In this document: piece by piece, positions 13,108 through 24,578 of the stretch
How positions within the stretch are numbered: the first letter of the stretch is position 1
Layout: every line of letters starts with the position of its first letter
Origin: Jaltomata sinuosa
Taxonomy: Eukaryota; Streptophyta; Magnoliopsida; Solanales; Solanaceae
Assembly (NCBI GenBank): GCA_003996215.1
Contig: QJPP01000273.1
Location: 1,141,602-1,205,601, forward strand
Reading direction: 5' to 3'
Length of the DNA: 64,000 nt
The notes under the pieces: generated by a model
The model's database searches: none
Told to the model about the DNA's origin: nothing
The model's input: only the letters and a program-made list of their open reading frames with translations
Position numbers and translations under genes: made by a program

Positions 13108-13536
13108 TTCTCTCAAATCTCTTCTTCTCTATTCTCAACTGTCCTCCGTGTTCAACTCGCGTTTTTAGCAGAACAAAAGAGAAATCAAAAACAAGAAAAG
13201 AGAGAGAGAGAGAGAAACAAGGTAGTTTATAGAGAGAGAAAATCAAACAACACACCACTTTCTAGAGAGAGAAAAAAAATCAAACTTCACCGGATTATTC
13301 TCCAACAAAAAATTTTTTCCGGCCGGCGAACATTATTTTTCCAACTGGAAATTTGTACACTTTATTGAATTTGTGTTTATCCAATACCGATTTGGTAATT
13401 TTAGGTTTTTGAAGATCGGTTAGTTATTATCGGAGTTTTAAGGTTTTTCGGGTTCCGATTCAGTGTACCGATCGGGTCAAAATAAAAATTAAATTTGCTC
13501 GGAGGTTTTTTTAGGTTGAACGAATTTGACCACACG

Positions 13537-13556
13537 ATGGTTGGTTTGTGATGTAA
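13537..13556 (+). promoter_or_regulatory. Two tiny uORFs before the main start, one a start-stop ATGTAA
   Basis: uORF 1 (13,537-13,551) reads M-V-G-L-stop. uORF 2 (13,551-13,556) is ATG directly followed by TAA, overlapping the last base of uORF 1's stop. An ATG in frame with the main protein follows at 13,558, then the conserved start at 13,585. If the transcript includes this leader, scanning ribosomes meet all of these first. Confidence 0.55.
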
Positions 13557-13584
13557 TATGGCCTTGGTTGGTACAGATAAAGAT

Positions 13585-16500
13585 ATGTCTTTTTACATTG
13601 GTCGCGAGGCTTCAAAGGTTCGTTTTTTTTTTTTTTTTTATTTGTGGAATTTTTGATTATTTGGAGATCCCTTTTCCCTGATTTTGTTGGTTGTTTTTTA
13701 TGGAGAACAGTTGTGGAAGAGATTTTGTGCGGAGGTAACAACAGAGATTAATCTTCTTGCTGAAAATTGGAAATATATTCTTGGTGGTTTGATTTGTCAG
13801 GTATTAATTCTATCTATATGTGTTCTTCCTTTTGATCAATTCCTTTTTCCTTTTTGTTTTGTGGGTTATTTATTCTTTTATGATTAGGATCTCTAAGAAG
13901 TTCTGTTTTTGCTATCTGCAAGCATCCCATTTTTGCTATAAGCAATTGCAGTTTTACTTTGCTTGAGAGCTCTAGAAGTTTCAATCTTTAATGGTGTTGT
14001 CAATTTTTACTTCAACAACAACATACCCAGTGCAATCCCACAAGTGAGGTCTGGGGAGGGTAGAGTGTAAACAGACCTTAATGGTGTACCGGTGTAGTCA
14101 ACAACAACAACAACATACCCAGCGAAATCCCACAAGTGGGGTCTGGGGAGAGTAGAGTGTACGCATACCGTACCCCTACCTTGTGGAGGCAGAGAGGCTG
14201 TTTTTGAAGGACAAGTGGGGTCTGAGGAGAGTAGAGTGTATGCATACCGTACTCCTACCTTGTGGAGGTAGAGAGTTCTGTTCCTGAAGAACCCACTGAA
14301 AAGATTACAAAAAGTTGTAGCTCATAAAACATCCAGTATATAGCTCAATTTTTACTTCATCAGTTGATAATTGACTAAGAGAAGAATATTTTGTAGTGGG
14401 AGACCTGGGAAGGAAGGGGGTACTAGGAGACTGTAACTTCACCTCTATGATTCTACAATGTGTTTCTTCAAAGTCCTCCATTGTAGTCAATTAGTTGTTA
14501 AAATTTGGACAACTAGATTTAATGGAAGTATAGTTTTTCTGCTTTGGACTTGCATGGAGTAGCAAGTACTATAAGCTAGGTTGAAATTCAACTGCTTTTG
14601 ATTGTACAGTGTGTTGCTACAAAATCCTCCATTTGTAGTCAACTGATTTCGTGATTTGCTCCATGTTTCCTTTAGCAATGTTTTCTTTTTCCTCGGTCTA
14701 GGCTGGGCAGAGTTTGTCTGGGGTAACGGGAGGTTGGGAGCTGTCAAATATTTTCTTGCTGATCTCTTACCGAATCATAGAACTTGTGTACATTTTCTAT
14801 GGTTTTTGAATATGATTTTGGGCAAATAATGTGGTGATTTCATGTTTCTCTGCCCTAGTTATTTTTATTCCTGATCTTATTGCATTTTGGATTCCTGAGT
14901 TGCTGAAACTTCTATATTCCTTTCTTCAGTACATCCATGGACTTGCTGCTAGAGGGGTGCATTACTTTCATCGGCCTGGACCAATTCTTCAGGACGTCGG
15001 CTTCTATCTTCTTCCGGTTGGTTTTCTCGTTTTTGTTTTATTTTTCTCCCCCCGCTGTTATGGGTGATGCATACTGACCTTTTCTGTATGGATTAAAATT
15101 CCAGGAGCTTGGACAAGATAGAGCTTACATAAGTGAAACTGTATTCACCACCATCTTTCTATCTTTTGTCTTGGTGAGTTTGTTTCTCTATAACTTCTCA
15201 TCTTTTTCTTGGCAGATTATAAGTGAAACTGGATTCTGTCTGTCATTACCTGTATTATGCCATTGAAATTTAAGTTTATAAAAAGCACATTTGCATTGGT
15301 TTTAGGCAAACTGTGATGCCAAGCTGCTTTGGGCTTTAGAAACTGGGAAACTCTGAATATTAGTTTAATTATGTTGATGTGGTGGTCAACCAGATTTTCT
15401 CTTACCCTGGAATGGATTTTGGGGATGTGGTAGTCTTAATCTTTATTTTGTTGCGGAGTTAATTTAGTGTCTTCTATTGTAACGCTTTTCTCATGCTTTG
15501 CTGCAGTGGACGTTCCATCCTTTTATTTTCAAGACCAAAAAGATCTATACAGTTCTGATATGGTGCAGGGTCCTGGCATTCTTAGTTGTAAGTGCCCCTT
15601 CTCTTTGCCAGGATTACTTTCTCTTGTACTCCTTCACTAACTATTCGTTCTTGTCTACAAGACTACAAATAATAGAGATCTTGATATCCATTAAATTTTC
15701 TAAGTTGGTTAAATAAATGTTTGTAACAGGGTTGTCAATTCCTTCGGATTTTAACGTTCTATTCTACACAACTTCCTGGTCCAAACTATCACTGTCGTGA
15801 GGTAAAAAGCTATTTTCGGTTGATGGATGTTTTTCTTTTAACCTTTTGTTTTGCTATCTGTCAGCTGTGCCTCAGCTTACTTTATTATCTTTTTCGGCAA
15901 AGCCTCAACTAATTTTTTTCCTGCCAATTATCAGGGTTCAAAGCTTGCCACGCTTCCTCCTCCTGACAATATTTTACAAGCGCTATTGATTGGTAAGTTG
16001 CATTTTCCTTTACTGATTGCTCCTTCTGGCATCTAAAGCATCATTCTTTAATTTGGACACTTATGTGAGTTTTATGAATTTGCAGTTCCTCGTGGCGTGC
16101 TTTATGGTTGTGGTGATCTAATATTTTCATCTCATATGATATTCTCCCTAGTCTTTGTGCGGACATACCAGAAATATGGAACACGAAGGTACTACAGTAA
16201 TAATGATTTAAATGACTTTTGATATCTCATAATCATTCAAATCTTTGTTCTGATGACAATGAAACTATGCAAATCATCCTTTACTTGGTTGGGAAAGGAG
16301 TTCACTTTGAGTTGTACTGAAAGTACTTAGCCTAATTAAGTGGGATGGAACTCCAACACTTTCCTCTTTAGCCTAATTAAGCGAGATAGCACTCCAACAC
16401 TTTCCTCTTTCCTTTTGCTTCATTTTCTCCTTTCTTTCAATCATCATTTACCTGGAAGATAAGTCTGCCTTGGGTTCTGTAAGTTCACGTTGGGAGGGGT

Positions 16501-17268
16501 TTCTTTGGAACCTTCTTATGTGTTACTGAGTGACCAGAACTTGCCTGCTTCCTTTGCTTAGGCTGCATATCTGTATTTTCTTAAGTGTCTGGCACAGTTC
16601 GTATTTGTCACTGATTGCTTGATTTTGTTCTGCAGGTTTATAAAACAGTGTGCTTGGTTAGCTGTTATTGCACAAAGCTTCTTGATTATTGCATCACGCA
16701 AGCATTACACTGTCGACGTTGTTGTAGCATGGTGAGTGAAGTTTTTTGGCTTGATGTGCTCTTCGGTACATTTTTGTTATTGTGACACTTGATTGAGCCA
16801 TATTAATTTGGTACAGGTACACTGTCAACCTTGTAGTGTTCTTCATTGATAAAACATTACCAGGTTAGTTTTCAATTCTAAATTTATCTTCTATCTAGTT
16901 TTCGTCCTCCACTCTCTCCTCCCAACTTTGGTTATTGCACAAAATAAATGTTAAATAGCTGAAGCACTGTGGTTCTTTCTTGCAGAACTGCCTGATCGCA
17001 CTAGTGCCTTGTTGCTTCCAGTGACCAAGGATAGCAAGTCTAAAGAAGAGAATCACAAACTGCTGAATGGAAATTCGGGAGATCCTGCAGAATGGGTATA
17101 ATAGAGATTTATGCATTTCCATCTTAGGGATCATAGCTTTTGGTCACTAATGAGATTTAGCTTTGACACTATTTTCTGCATTTTCTGTAGAGGCCCCGAA
17201 CCCAAATCAACGGGAAGATTGTGGAAGATGGCAAAACAGTACATGAAGCAGTGATTAATGGTGTATAG
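13585..17268 (+). CDS. IPCS: Inositol phosphorylceramide synthase (phosphatidylinositol:ceramide inositolphosphotransferase)
   Basis: Transfers the inositol-phosphate head of phosphatidylinositol to ceramide, the first step to plant GIPC sphingolipids, in Golgi-type membranes (family knowledge). Twelve exons join in frame with GT-AG introns: 13585-13617, 13711-13800, 14930-15016, 15105-15173, 15507-15587, 15730-15801, 15935-15992, 16086-16188, 16636-16731, 16817-16863, 16986-17095, 17191-17268. The product is 307 aa, close to Arabidopsis IPCS proteins. It starts MSFYIGREASKLWKRF, like the family, so ATG 13,585 is preferred over the in-frame ATG at 13,558, which would add nine residues. The two sphingomyelin-synthase-type motifs are intact: CGDLIFSSH (His180) and HYTVDVVVAWYT (His221, Asp225), the expected catalytic triad. 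Several hydrophobic segments fit a multi-pass enzyme. The hydrophilic tail after about residue 246 is cytosolic-like. No breaks seen. The exact paralogue (IPCS1, 2 or 3) cannot be told. Confidence 0.95.
14021..14292 (-). mobile_element. Three Au-type SINE pieces in tandem inside intron 2
   Basis: Piece 1 (about 14,021-14,085) has 'caacaacaacatacccagtg' and 'ggtctggggagggtagagtg'. Piece 2 (about 14,099-14,211) repeats this and runs on to 'ccctaccttgtggaggcaga'. Piece 3 (about 14,212-14,292) restarts at 'aagtggggtctgaggagag'. Au-type SINEs end in TTG repeats, here at the left, so all three lie antisense to the gene. They account for part of the 1.13-kb intron. Confidence 0.8.
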
Positions 17269-18130
17269 ACGAATGCCACTAACTGATGCCCCGGTACATA
17301 GACTGGTAACAAATGCCATCATTACAAGAAGTGTTTTATGGCGAATCATTCCTTGTGTTCTTCCAAGTTGAATAGTTTTGGTTTTAGCGTAGGATGATAC
17401 GAAATGAAGGTTGATTTGCGATGCTATCGATGTCTCCACGCCCCCCCGTTGTGGTTAAATTTAATGTTAATCAAATGTATCATGGAATTCATTTAATTTT
17501 TTGGTTAATGCAAATTATATTCTCAAATGTGTTGTTCCTTTATGAGGCAAGTAGCATGGGCGTGAGCTGGTATGTAGATCTAACTGAATACTTTATGTCC
17601 GTAGGACCACACATTCCCTTTGCCCATTACCTGTTTGGTACCATTTATTTTATAAGAGACTGCAGCACAGCACGTTGAGGGCCTTTCCTCTGGGACACAA
17701 CAACCGTTGCCCAGTTGTCTTTTATAATGACAATAATTTGGTTGTTGGCACGTAATTATACTCAAGAAGGTTGTCATTGCTTCTGAGTTTTTGAAATTTA
17801 TTTACGCTTTATTGACTTATTTCATATCACACTACTTCCATTAAAGACAATGAAAGTCAAATGTTCTTCTTCAAAATCAACATTATACCCTCTCTTTCCA
17901 TGAGATGTTGGGAATTTCTTGCACCACAGCATGTAGGTTTTTAAGAAGAATATAACAGAGACTAGAGGAGTTGTATATGTAAAATAGATATACATTTAAA
18001 AATTTTCAAACATATATTACATGTGCACATGTGTAGAGGGCAAAGCAGCTACCTCTAAACTTGCACGTCTTTCTTTCCCAAGGACAGCGTTACCCACATT
18101 TCTCTGTTGCCCTTTAGATCATTACTACTT
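17269..18130. other. 3' flank of the host gene
   Basis: Follows the TAG stop. The first few hundred bases should be 3' UTR. No clear AATAAA signal stands out, so the transcript end is not called. Short open frames here show no recognisable protein. Confidence 0.5.
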
Positions 18131-19290
18131 GGGAAAAGGACATGGGCTGTCCACTCTAACAAAGAAATGTCATTTAAAATAATTTTTTCGAACCAGGAAA
18201 TTACATGGAGTGTTCTTAAAAGTGAGTGGTATTCAATTTTTGCCCCACATAAGAAAAATCTTTAAAAAATACTCTTCCTTCCTTTTTTTTGTATAGAACA
18301 AAATACATTTTTGCCCCTCTACACCACAACTCTTCATGTTCATTTGTCTCTCAACATTTAATTTTCATTTTCCCTTTTTCTTTTATCTTTTTAATTTTTT
18401 TCTTTTTTCTTTTTTTTCAATATTTTTTTAATTCTCGTTTTCTTTTTTCTCAACCTTTATTTTTATTTTATTTTCTTTTTTCTTTTTCTCTCAACTTTTT
18501 TTTTTTTTGTTCTTTTTTTTTCAACTTTATTTTTTAATTCTTTTTTCTCTTTCTTCTTTTTTTTTTCTCAACTTTTATTTTTTCTCTTTTTTCTTTTTTT
18601 TCTCTTTTGTTCTTTTTTTTCTCAACTTTTATTTTTTTTCTCTTTTTTTCTTTTTTTTTAATCTTTATTTTTTCCTTTTCTCTTTTTTCTTCTCTTTTTT
18701 TTTCTTTTTTCTTAACCTCTATTATTTTTTGCTAATAAACAAAAAGTTGGATAATCCACAAAGAGAATCTTCTTTCTTTGAAATCGAAGTAAACTTAAGG
18801 GCGTGCTTTGTTGTTTGGAAGTCATTTGGAACAAGTCTTGCCTTTAAGAAATTTTTTATACAACATCTCATAAATCAAGACACAATGAGGTAGTGTCAAG
18901 CCTTGCTCGTAGGGCATAACTTGTTGTTTGGAAATTCTTGAGTTAAATCTTGCCTCTAAGGCAAGAGTTATAGAGCATATCATTTGTCTTACAAAAATAA
19001 GGTAAAAAAGATGCATCAGAGTTTTCCTTGTTTTTATGTATAAAACAACTAAAAATAGTTATAGAGCATATCATTTGTTACGTTTTTTGTTTCGCTGATG
19101 CATCTTCTTCTTTGTTTTTTTTACAAGAAGCAGCAGCTAAAAAAACAAAAAGAAGAAGATGCATCAGCGAAACAAAAAACGTAACAAAACAAAAAAAAAG
19201 CGAGAATGGCTAGAAATGGGAATTTAATTCCCTGGCCATTTATGTGGCATTAATTTCAGCCGATAGGCTATTTTTTTTCATTCTCCTTAT
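18131..19290. mobile_element. AT-rich element related to 22,019-24,569; pyrimidine-rich centre
   Basis: It begins GGGAAAAGGACATGGGCTGT, like the head of the element at 22,019 and the junction near 23,180. Its tail 'aaatgggaatttaattccct' at 19,212-19,231 recurs at 24,496. The centre (about 18,285-18,725) is almost pure T and C on this strand. Apparent Phe-rich open frames there are low-complexity artefacts. The target duplication is not clear, so the ends are approximate. Confidence 0.5.
19077..19185. repeat. Hairpin with perfect 37-bp arms
   Basis: The left arm 19,077-19,113 begins 'gttacgttttttgtttcgct', and the right arm 19,149-19,185 is its exact reverse complement ending 'cgtaac'. The loop is about 35 bases. 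The T/A runs next to the loop extend the pairing imperfectly. It lies inside the AT-rich element above. Confidence 0.85.
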
Positions 19291-20077
19291 TACTTCAGGT
19301 GATGAACAATAACAAACTTGCTGGCCTGAATATCACAGTCATTAAAAAAAAAAAACAGCCCATGTGCAGGGGTGGATCTAGAGACCTGATCACGTAAATT
19401 CAATAATTTTCATTCTTGCTCTGTATGTATAAGAAATTCAAGAAGTATCCGTAAATATTTGATTATAAACTCAGTTATCAGAGAAAGATTTTTCCCTTAA
19501 CTAACACCACTAGAAACAATTATGAAAATATGACTAAGAAAAGTAGCGGAGTCAAAAATTTAGAAAAAATACAATAGTGTGTCATGTGACATGACTCATG
19601 TCGAAGATTTGAACTTAGAATCAAATGCAAAGTATCGATATCGGATTCAACTGAATTCAATATTTCCAATGCGAAAATATAAATTTATATATAAAAATTC
19701 ATGAATATTGCAACAAATCATCAAATATGAACCTATAACTTTAAAAATACAATGAGTGCAAAACTAAAAACATTATAGGTTGAACCCATAAAGTTTAAAT
19801 TCTAAATCCGTCTCTATTTGAACCTATGATCAAAAGAAACTTTTGAACCCCTCATCACTGCATTATAATCTTCATTCAACAATTCGTATATAACAAAAAA
19901 TAAAATAATATTTTCATCTCATTACGTAATATAGTTTTTTGAATTTGAAGGTTTCAATTGAACAATTAGAATGAAACTGAAATAGGAGCCGGTGCTATAA
20001 CTGAGCAAAGACAAACAATTTTGTACCAACGACGGCATAAGTATTCCTGCCACAATTTGCGAATTTAATGACGAGAC
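19291..20077. other. Intergenic, no gene seen
   Basis: AT-rich, with short words typical of decayed LTR or MITE DNA ('gaacccataaagtttaaattc'). Nothing definite. Confidence 0.4.
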
Positions 20078-20092
20078 GTTTAAACTCCTTTT

Positions 20093-20274
20093 TTTTTTTT
20101 TTTGGAATCCGAAAATCTGTAGTCGCTATTCTTCGGATGCGCATTGTGTAAATCTGCTCCTGTGATGTAATAGCTCACAAATTACACAAAAAATGTAAAT
20201 CGCACTAGGCAAATCAGTGCGACGAGTTTGACTGAGAAAACATTGACAAGGAAACTCAGGTACCCATAAGATTT
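20093..20274 (-). mobile_element. Complete SINE with 15-bp target duplication
   Basis: The body contains 'gtagtcgctattcttcgga', 'aatagctcacaaattacac' and 'cgcactaggcaaatcagtgc', a motif set of Solanaceae SINEs. A T-run at the left (20,089-20,103) is the poly-A tail on the minus strand. Flanks GTTTAAACTCCTTTT (20,078-20,092) and GTTTGAACTCCTTTT (20,275-20,289) match at 14 of 15 positions. Read on the minus strand, 'TGCCTAGTGCG' resembles a pol III A box. Confidence 0.8.
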
Positions 20275-20842
20275 GTTTGAACTCCTTTTATCGTTTTATT
20301 AATTCACGTAAAATCAAATTAACAAAAAAGTTGAACCTTAGGAGAATTAATTCAGGACACTCGATGGCTCAAGCCTAGCGATCAATTAAGTGCGTAAAAA
20401 TTATAAAATACCAACAAAAATAAAAATAAAAATGTTACTAGTATAAGATTTCATGACATGTTTGGGCACAAATTGATTAGGACATCACTAGGTGATAAGA
20501 ATGAATGATTTTTGAGACTGTACATCACATCAATTAGAGGGAATTATAAAGCAAATGTGATGTCAACATGATTTGTACTAGTATATCTATATTATTCTGT
20601 AGCTTGTTTGACAATCATTTCTCCTTTTTTTTTTTTTTTTCAAACAATAGCCTGTTCACAGCTAGTTTTGTTTGGTTATATTAAGTTAAAAGTCTTATTC
20701 TTCTTCTTATTGGTGTAATCTTTGTTGATACACTTGACAGCCCACACTTGCCAAATTTTGTGATTCTCATACAATGTCTTCCACTTGAAAAATGAATATA
20801 GGGGTTCTGGGAATCTACAGCTAAAATTCATGGGCTAGGAAC

Positions 20843-21818
20843 GAGTTTCGGGCTAAAATTGTCCCTTATCTATTAGAGTAGGTTCATTTTGGTCCTTCAA
20901 ATATAACCCTGAGCATATTTAGTCCCTTAACTTTACTAAAGTGGAGCACTTTTGGTCTCCCTAGCAAAACCCGTTTAAAATAACGGTGTTAAACTCATAT
21001 GGCACCCACGTGACTTGTAAAATACAAAACCCATCGGACATTCCCCTTTCCTCAACTTCACACTCGAAGAAACGCTTCAGTAAAAAAAAGCTCTAGCCTC
21101 TTCTGATATTTGATAACTGCATTTTAAGGCTGATTTCGCACATTAAACAACTTTTATGAGAAATCACTATATTCAAAGCAAGAGCATAAGATTTTTGAGA
21201 CCAATTGTTGTTGTAGTATTTAAGCCAAATATTGCATTTACTTGGAGCATTTTGAAGAATTGTTTGCGGCATGTTTTGGTCCATTATGGTTGCCTTTTTA
21301 AGGTGAGCGAAGTGTGGTTCGGTGCACTCCATTTGTTAGAAAATTATATGGTGTATAGAGATTAAATGTTTGCTATTATGAGTATATATTTAATTTTGCA
21401 CGATCTTAACACAATTAAGAAGAAATTTGCACACCCTTCACCAAATTACTAGCTCCGCCAGTGACCTTAAGACCATTTTGTTACTACATTTCAGAAAATG
21501 GTTATTTTTTTCGAGTGGGCAGATTATTACGTTCCAAAGTATTGTCTTCAGATATAAATAGCTACTACTATATTAATCCTAAAAAATGAAGAAGACGAGA
21601 AGAAAGAAAGTGTGCATCAATCAAGAAAGATATAACATTGTCAAATTTGCACCGTTAGAAAAATTGTCTTTCCCATTAGTTTTTAACATTGTTATGTTAG
21701 AGAGACCAAAAGTGCTTCACTTTAGTAAAGTTAAGGGACTAAATATGCTCAAGGTTACATTTGAAGGACCAAAATGAACCTACTCTAATAGATAAGGGAT
21801 AATTTTAGCCCAAAACTC
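20843..21818. mobile_element. Mutator-like non-autonomous element, copy 2
   Basis: The long inverted repeats match copy 1 (GAGTTTCGGGCTAAAATTG on the left, GAGTTTTGGGCTAAAATTA read inward on the right). The flanking duplication is GGCTAGGAAC (20,833-20,842 and 21,819-21,828). It is about 320 bases longer than copy 1, with an extra middle block near 21,030-21,365, so copy 1 looks like an internal deletion derivative. No transposase. Confidence 0.85.
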
Positions 21819-22214
21819 GGCTAGGAACTCTTAAGGAGTGGATTTTTAAAATATGGTGGGTTAGATTTTGGGTATGGGTATATTATTTGGATCATAGAGG
21901 TATTTTACTTTAAAATAATATTTTTTAATGAAATAGTTGTAATTCCCAGTGAAATTCACCGGATAATAGCAATAATGATATTGTATGAAATAAAGTGAAT
22001 GTTGAATGGTTTTATTTTGGGAAAAGGACACCGCATGTCCATTAGGTCAAAGAAATTCCACCAAAATGACCAATTTCAAAGTAATGCCATTGGGTGGCCG
22101 TTCGGGTATAGTAATCCCATCCATTAGCCATTTTGGCCAAAAATAGTTTAATTTTTTTTGTGCGTGTGTTTTGCTATAATTTTTTTAGCTCAAAAAACCT
22201 ATTTTTTTAAAAAA

Positions 22215-22780
22215 ATTAATTAAATATAATTATATAAAAAATATGTAATTATTATATAAAATATGTATTTGTTTAAGATATATATCAGAACTGTATAGAA
22301 TGTGTATAGAAATTATATAATTATTGTATAAAATATGTATTTAGATAATAATTGCAGTTAAAAGTTGTACAGAATGGGTAAAGAAACTGTATATATATTA
22401 TATACGATATGTATATGAATAATTATTGCAGCTCTAGGTTGAATAGTATGTGTATAGAAACTGCATAATTATTGTATGTAATATGAATTTGTATAGAATA
22501 CGTATAAAAACTGTATCATTATTGTATAGAATATGTATCTATATATAATGTGTGTAGAAATTGTATCATTATTGTATAGAGTATGTATATGTATAGGATG
22601 TACATAGAAGCTGTATCATTGTTGTATAAAAATATTTCTATCACGATTATATTATATTGTATTGTATATATGTATCAAATATGTACTTGTATCGTATTGT
22701 ATTAAATTTGTATCGTATCAACGTGTATCAATACATATGTATTGTCAATATGTATTATATCGTATCAATATATATTTTTT
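22215..22780. repeat. Minisatellite of 'tgtatagaaactgtataatt' type
   Basis: Degenerate AT-rich units rich in 'gtatagaatatgtatttgta' and 'tgtatcattattgtat' words. Unit length varies (roughly 45-60 bases). A matching block lies at 23,650-24,200 in the same composite element. Confidence 0.65.
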
Positions 22781-23649
22781 AATTGTATTTGTTTGATTTT
22801 TTTTAAGAAAAAGAGCAATTTTTTTTTAAAAAGCAACAAAAAAGTAAAAACAAACAAACAAACAAACAGAAAAGCAGTAAAAAAAAAGAGAGCAGATTTT
22901 CTTACACACTTAATATAATTAAAAAAAAAAACAATAAAAATTAGAAACAAAAGAAAGAAGAAAAGTCAACAATTGCTACATAAAACAAGGAAGCAGCAAA
23001 ATAAAAATTGTGAAACCAAAAATGAAAAAAACAGAAGAAGAAGAGAGCAACACGGAGCAAAGAAATTTCAGCCGCCAAATTATGGGGCCACAGGCTACAA
23101 TGAGGTATTGAAATTTAATGAGCTATTCAATGTCAATTATTTCATACGAGGTGTTATTTTTGTCCTTTACCCAATTTAAGGACATGGGCTGACCCTTTTT
23201 AAAATTAATGGCCCATGTTTGGGCCATTGGACACTACATGTTCAGTTGGCCAAACAAAGTCCATATAATGGTCATTCAGGCCCTTTATTTAATCCGGTTC
23301 ATTTAGTCCAATGCAGCCTTTGTTGACTTTTCTTCTCTTTTTTTTTTTGGCTGGTTGCTTTTGTTTTTTTCCGTTGCTGTATTGTTTTTTTATTTTATTT
23401 TTGCTGGCTTATTATTATTTTTTTCCGTTGTTTGTTGTTTTTTTTTATTTTATTTTTTAATATATAAAGTGTATAATAAATGTATTAGTATATAATATCT
23501 TATTTTCTTGGCAAGTTCTAATTAAATTATACTTATACAAATTTGTAGGTTATGTCTCATACAAAGTTCAGAATTTCGTACCCCTCTATTTTCTTTTTTG
23601 AGTTGATCGTATAATTTTTTTTATTTTTTTTTATTCATTTCACTCTAAG

Positions 23650-24200
23650 TTAGTATAGATATATTACACAAAAATTTGATCTATGCAGTTAAAAGTTGTA
23701 TAGGATGTGTATAGAAACTATATAATTATTGTATATAATATGTATTTGTATATGATGTGTATAGAAATTGCATAATTATGAATAAAATATGTATATGTAT
23801 AAGATTTCTATAGAAACTGTATAATTATTGTATATAATATCTATCTGTATAATTATTGCAGTTTAAAGTTGTATAGGATGTTTATAAAAATTATATAATA
23901 GTTGTATAATATATATATATATGTATAAGATATATATAGAAACTATATAAGATGTGTATAGAAACTGTATAATTATTGTATAGAATATGTATTTGTATAA
24001 GACGTGTATAAAAATTGTATCAATATAAAATATTATATGCATCATTATTGTATAAATATGTATAAAACTGTATAATTATTGTATAAATTTTTTATTATTA
24101 TTGTATAAAATATGTATCTGTATAAGATGCATATAAAAACTGTATCATTATTATATAAAATATGTATATGTATCATTGTGCTATAAAATATGTTATTTTT
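23650..24200. repeat. Second 'tgtatagaaactgtataatt' minisatellite
   Basis: Same word family as 22,215-22,780 ('ataggatgtgtatagaaact', 'tgtatataatatgtatttgt'). Its presence in both halves supports a composite origin. Confidence 0.65.
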
Positions 24201-24578
24201 ATATAACAAATAAAGATACATTCTTTTTGTATTTGACTAATAAAAAAGAGGAGCAATTACAATATTATAAATTTTTATTTGTTAAAATAATACAAAATTC
24301 TATATGATTTTTTTGCTAGAATTTAAAAATATATATAGAAAAGCAATTTTTTTTTTAAAAAAAAAACAGCAAAAAATCAAAAAAGGAAAAAGAATCACTA
24401 GCCGGCAAAAAAGAAGAGTAACAAAACAGGAAAAAAAAGAAGAAAAAAAGAGAAAGAGACCAGCCCCACCAGGAGAAGCCAACGAAATTGGCTAAAAATG
24501 GGAATTTTAATTCCCTGGACATATTCGTGGGATTATTTTCATTTGAGATGCTCTTTTTGTCCTTATCCCTTTTATTTT

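Larger units (their letters stand above)
22019..24569. mobile_element. Composite non-autonomous element with 9-bp duplication and AT minisatellites
   Basis: Ends GGGAAAAGGAC and (read inward from the right) GGGATAAGGAC are flanked by a perfect TTTTATTTT duplication at 22,010-22,018 and 24,570-24,578. A second end-like junction at about 23,165-23,185 ('gtcctttaccc', then 'aaggacatgggctgacc') suggests two related units joined head to tail. Each half has a block of 'tgtatagaaactgtataatt'-type repeats. The 9-bp duplication suggests Mutator-type transposition. No protein is encoded. Confidence 0.7.

Noticed and set aside
13558..13584. Upstream in-frame ATG as the true IPCS start
   Set aside because: It cannot be excluded, but the family's conserved N terminus begins at the second ATG (13,585), and the nine extra residues have no counterpart I know.
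18289..18893. Phe/Ser-rich open frames of 82 and 128 codons that might be membrane proteins
   Set aside because: They translate an almost pure T/C tract. No start context, no conserved residues.
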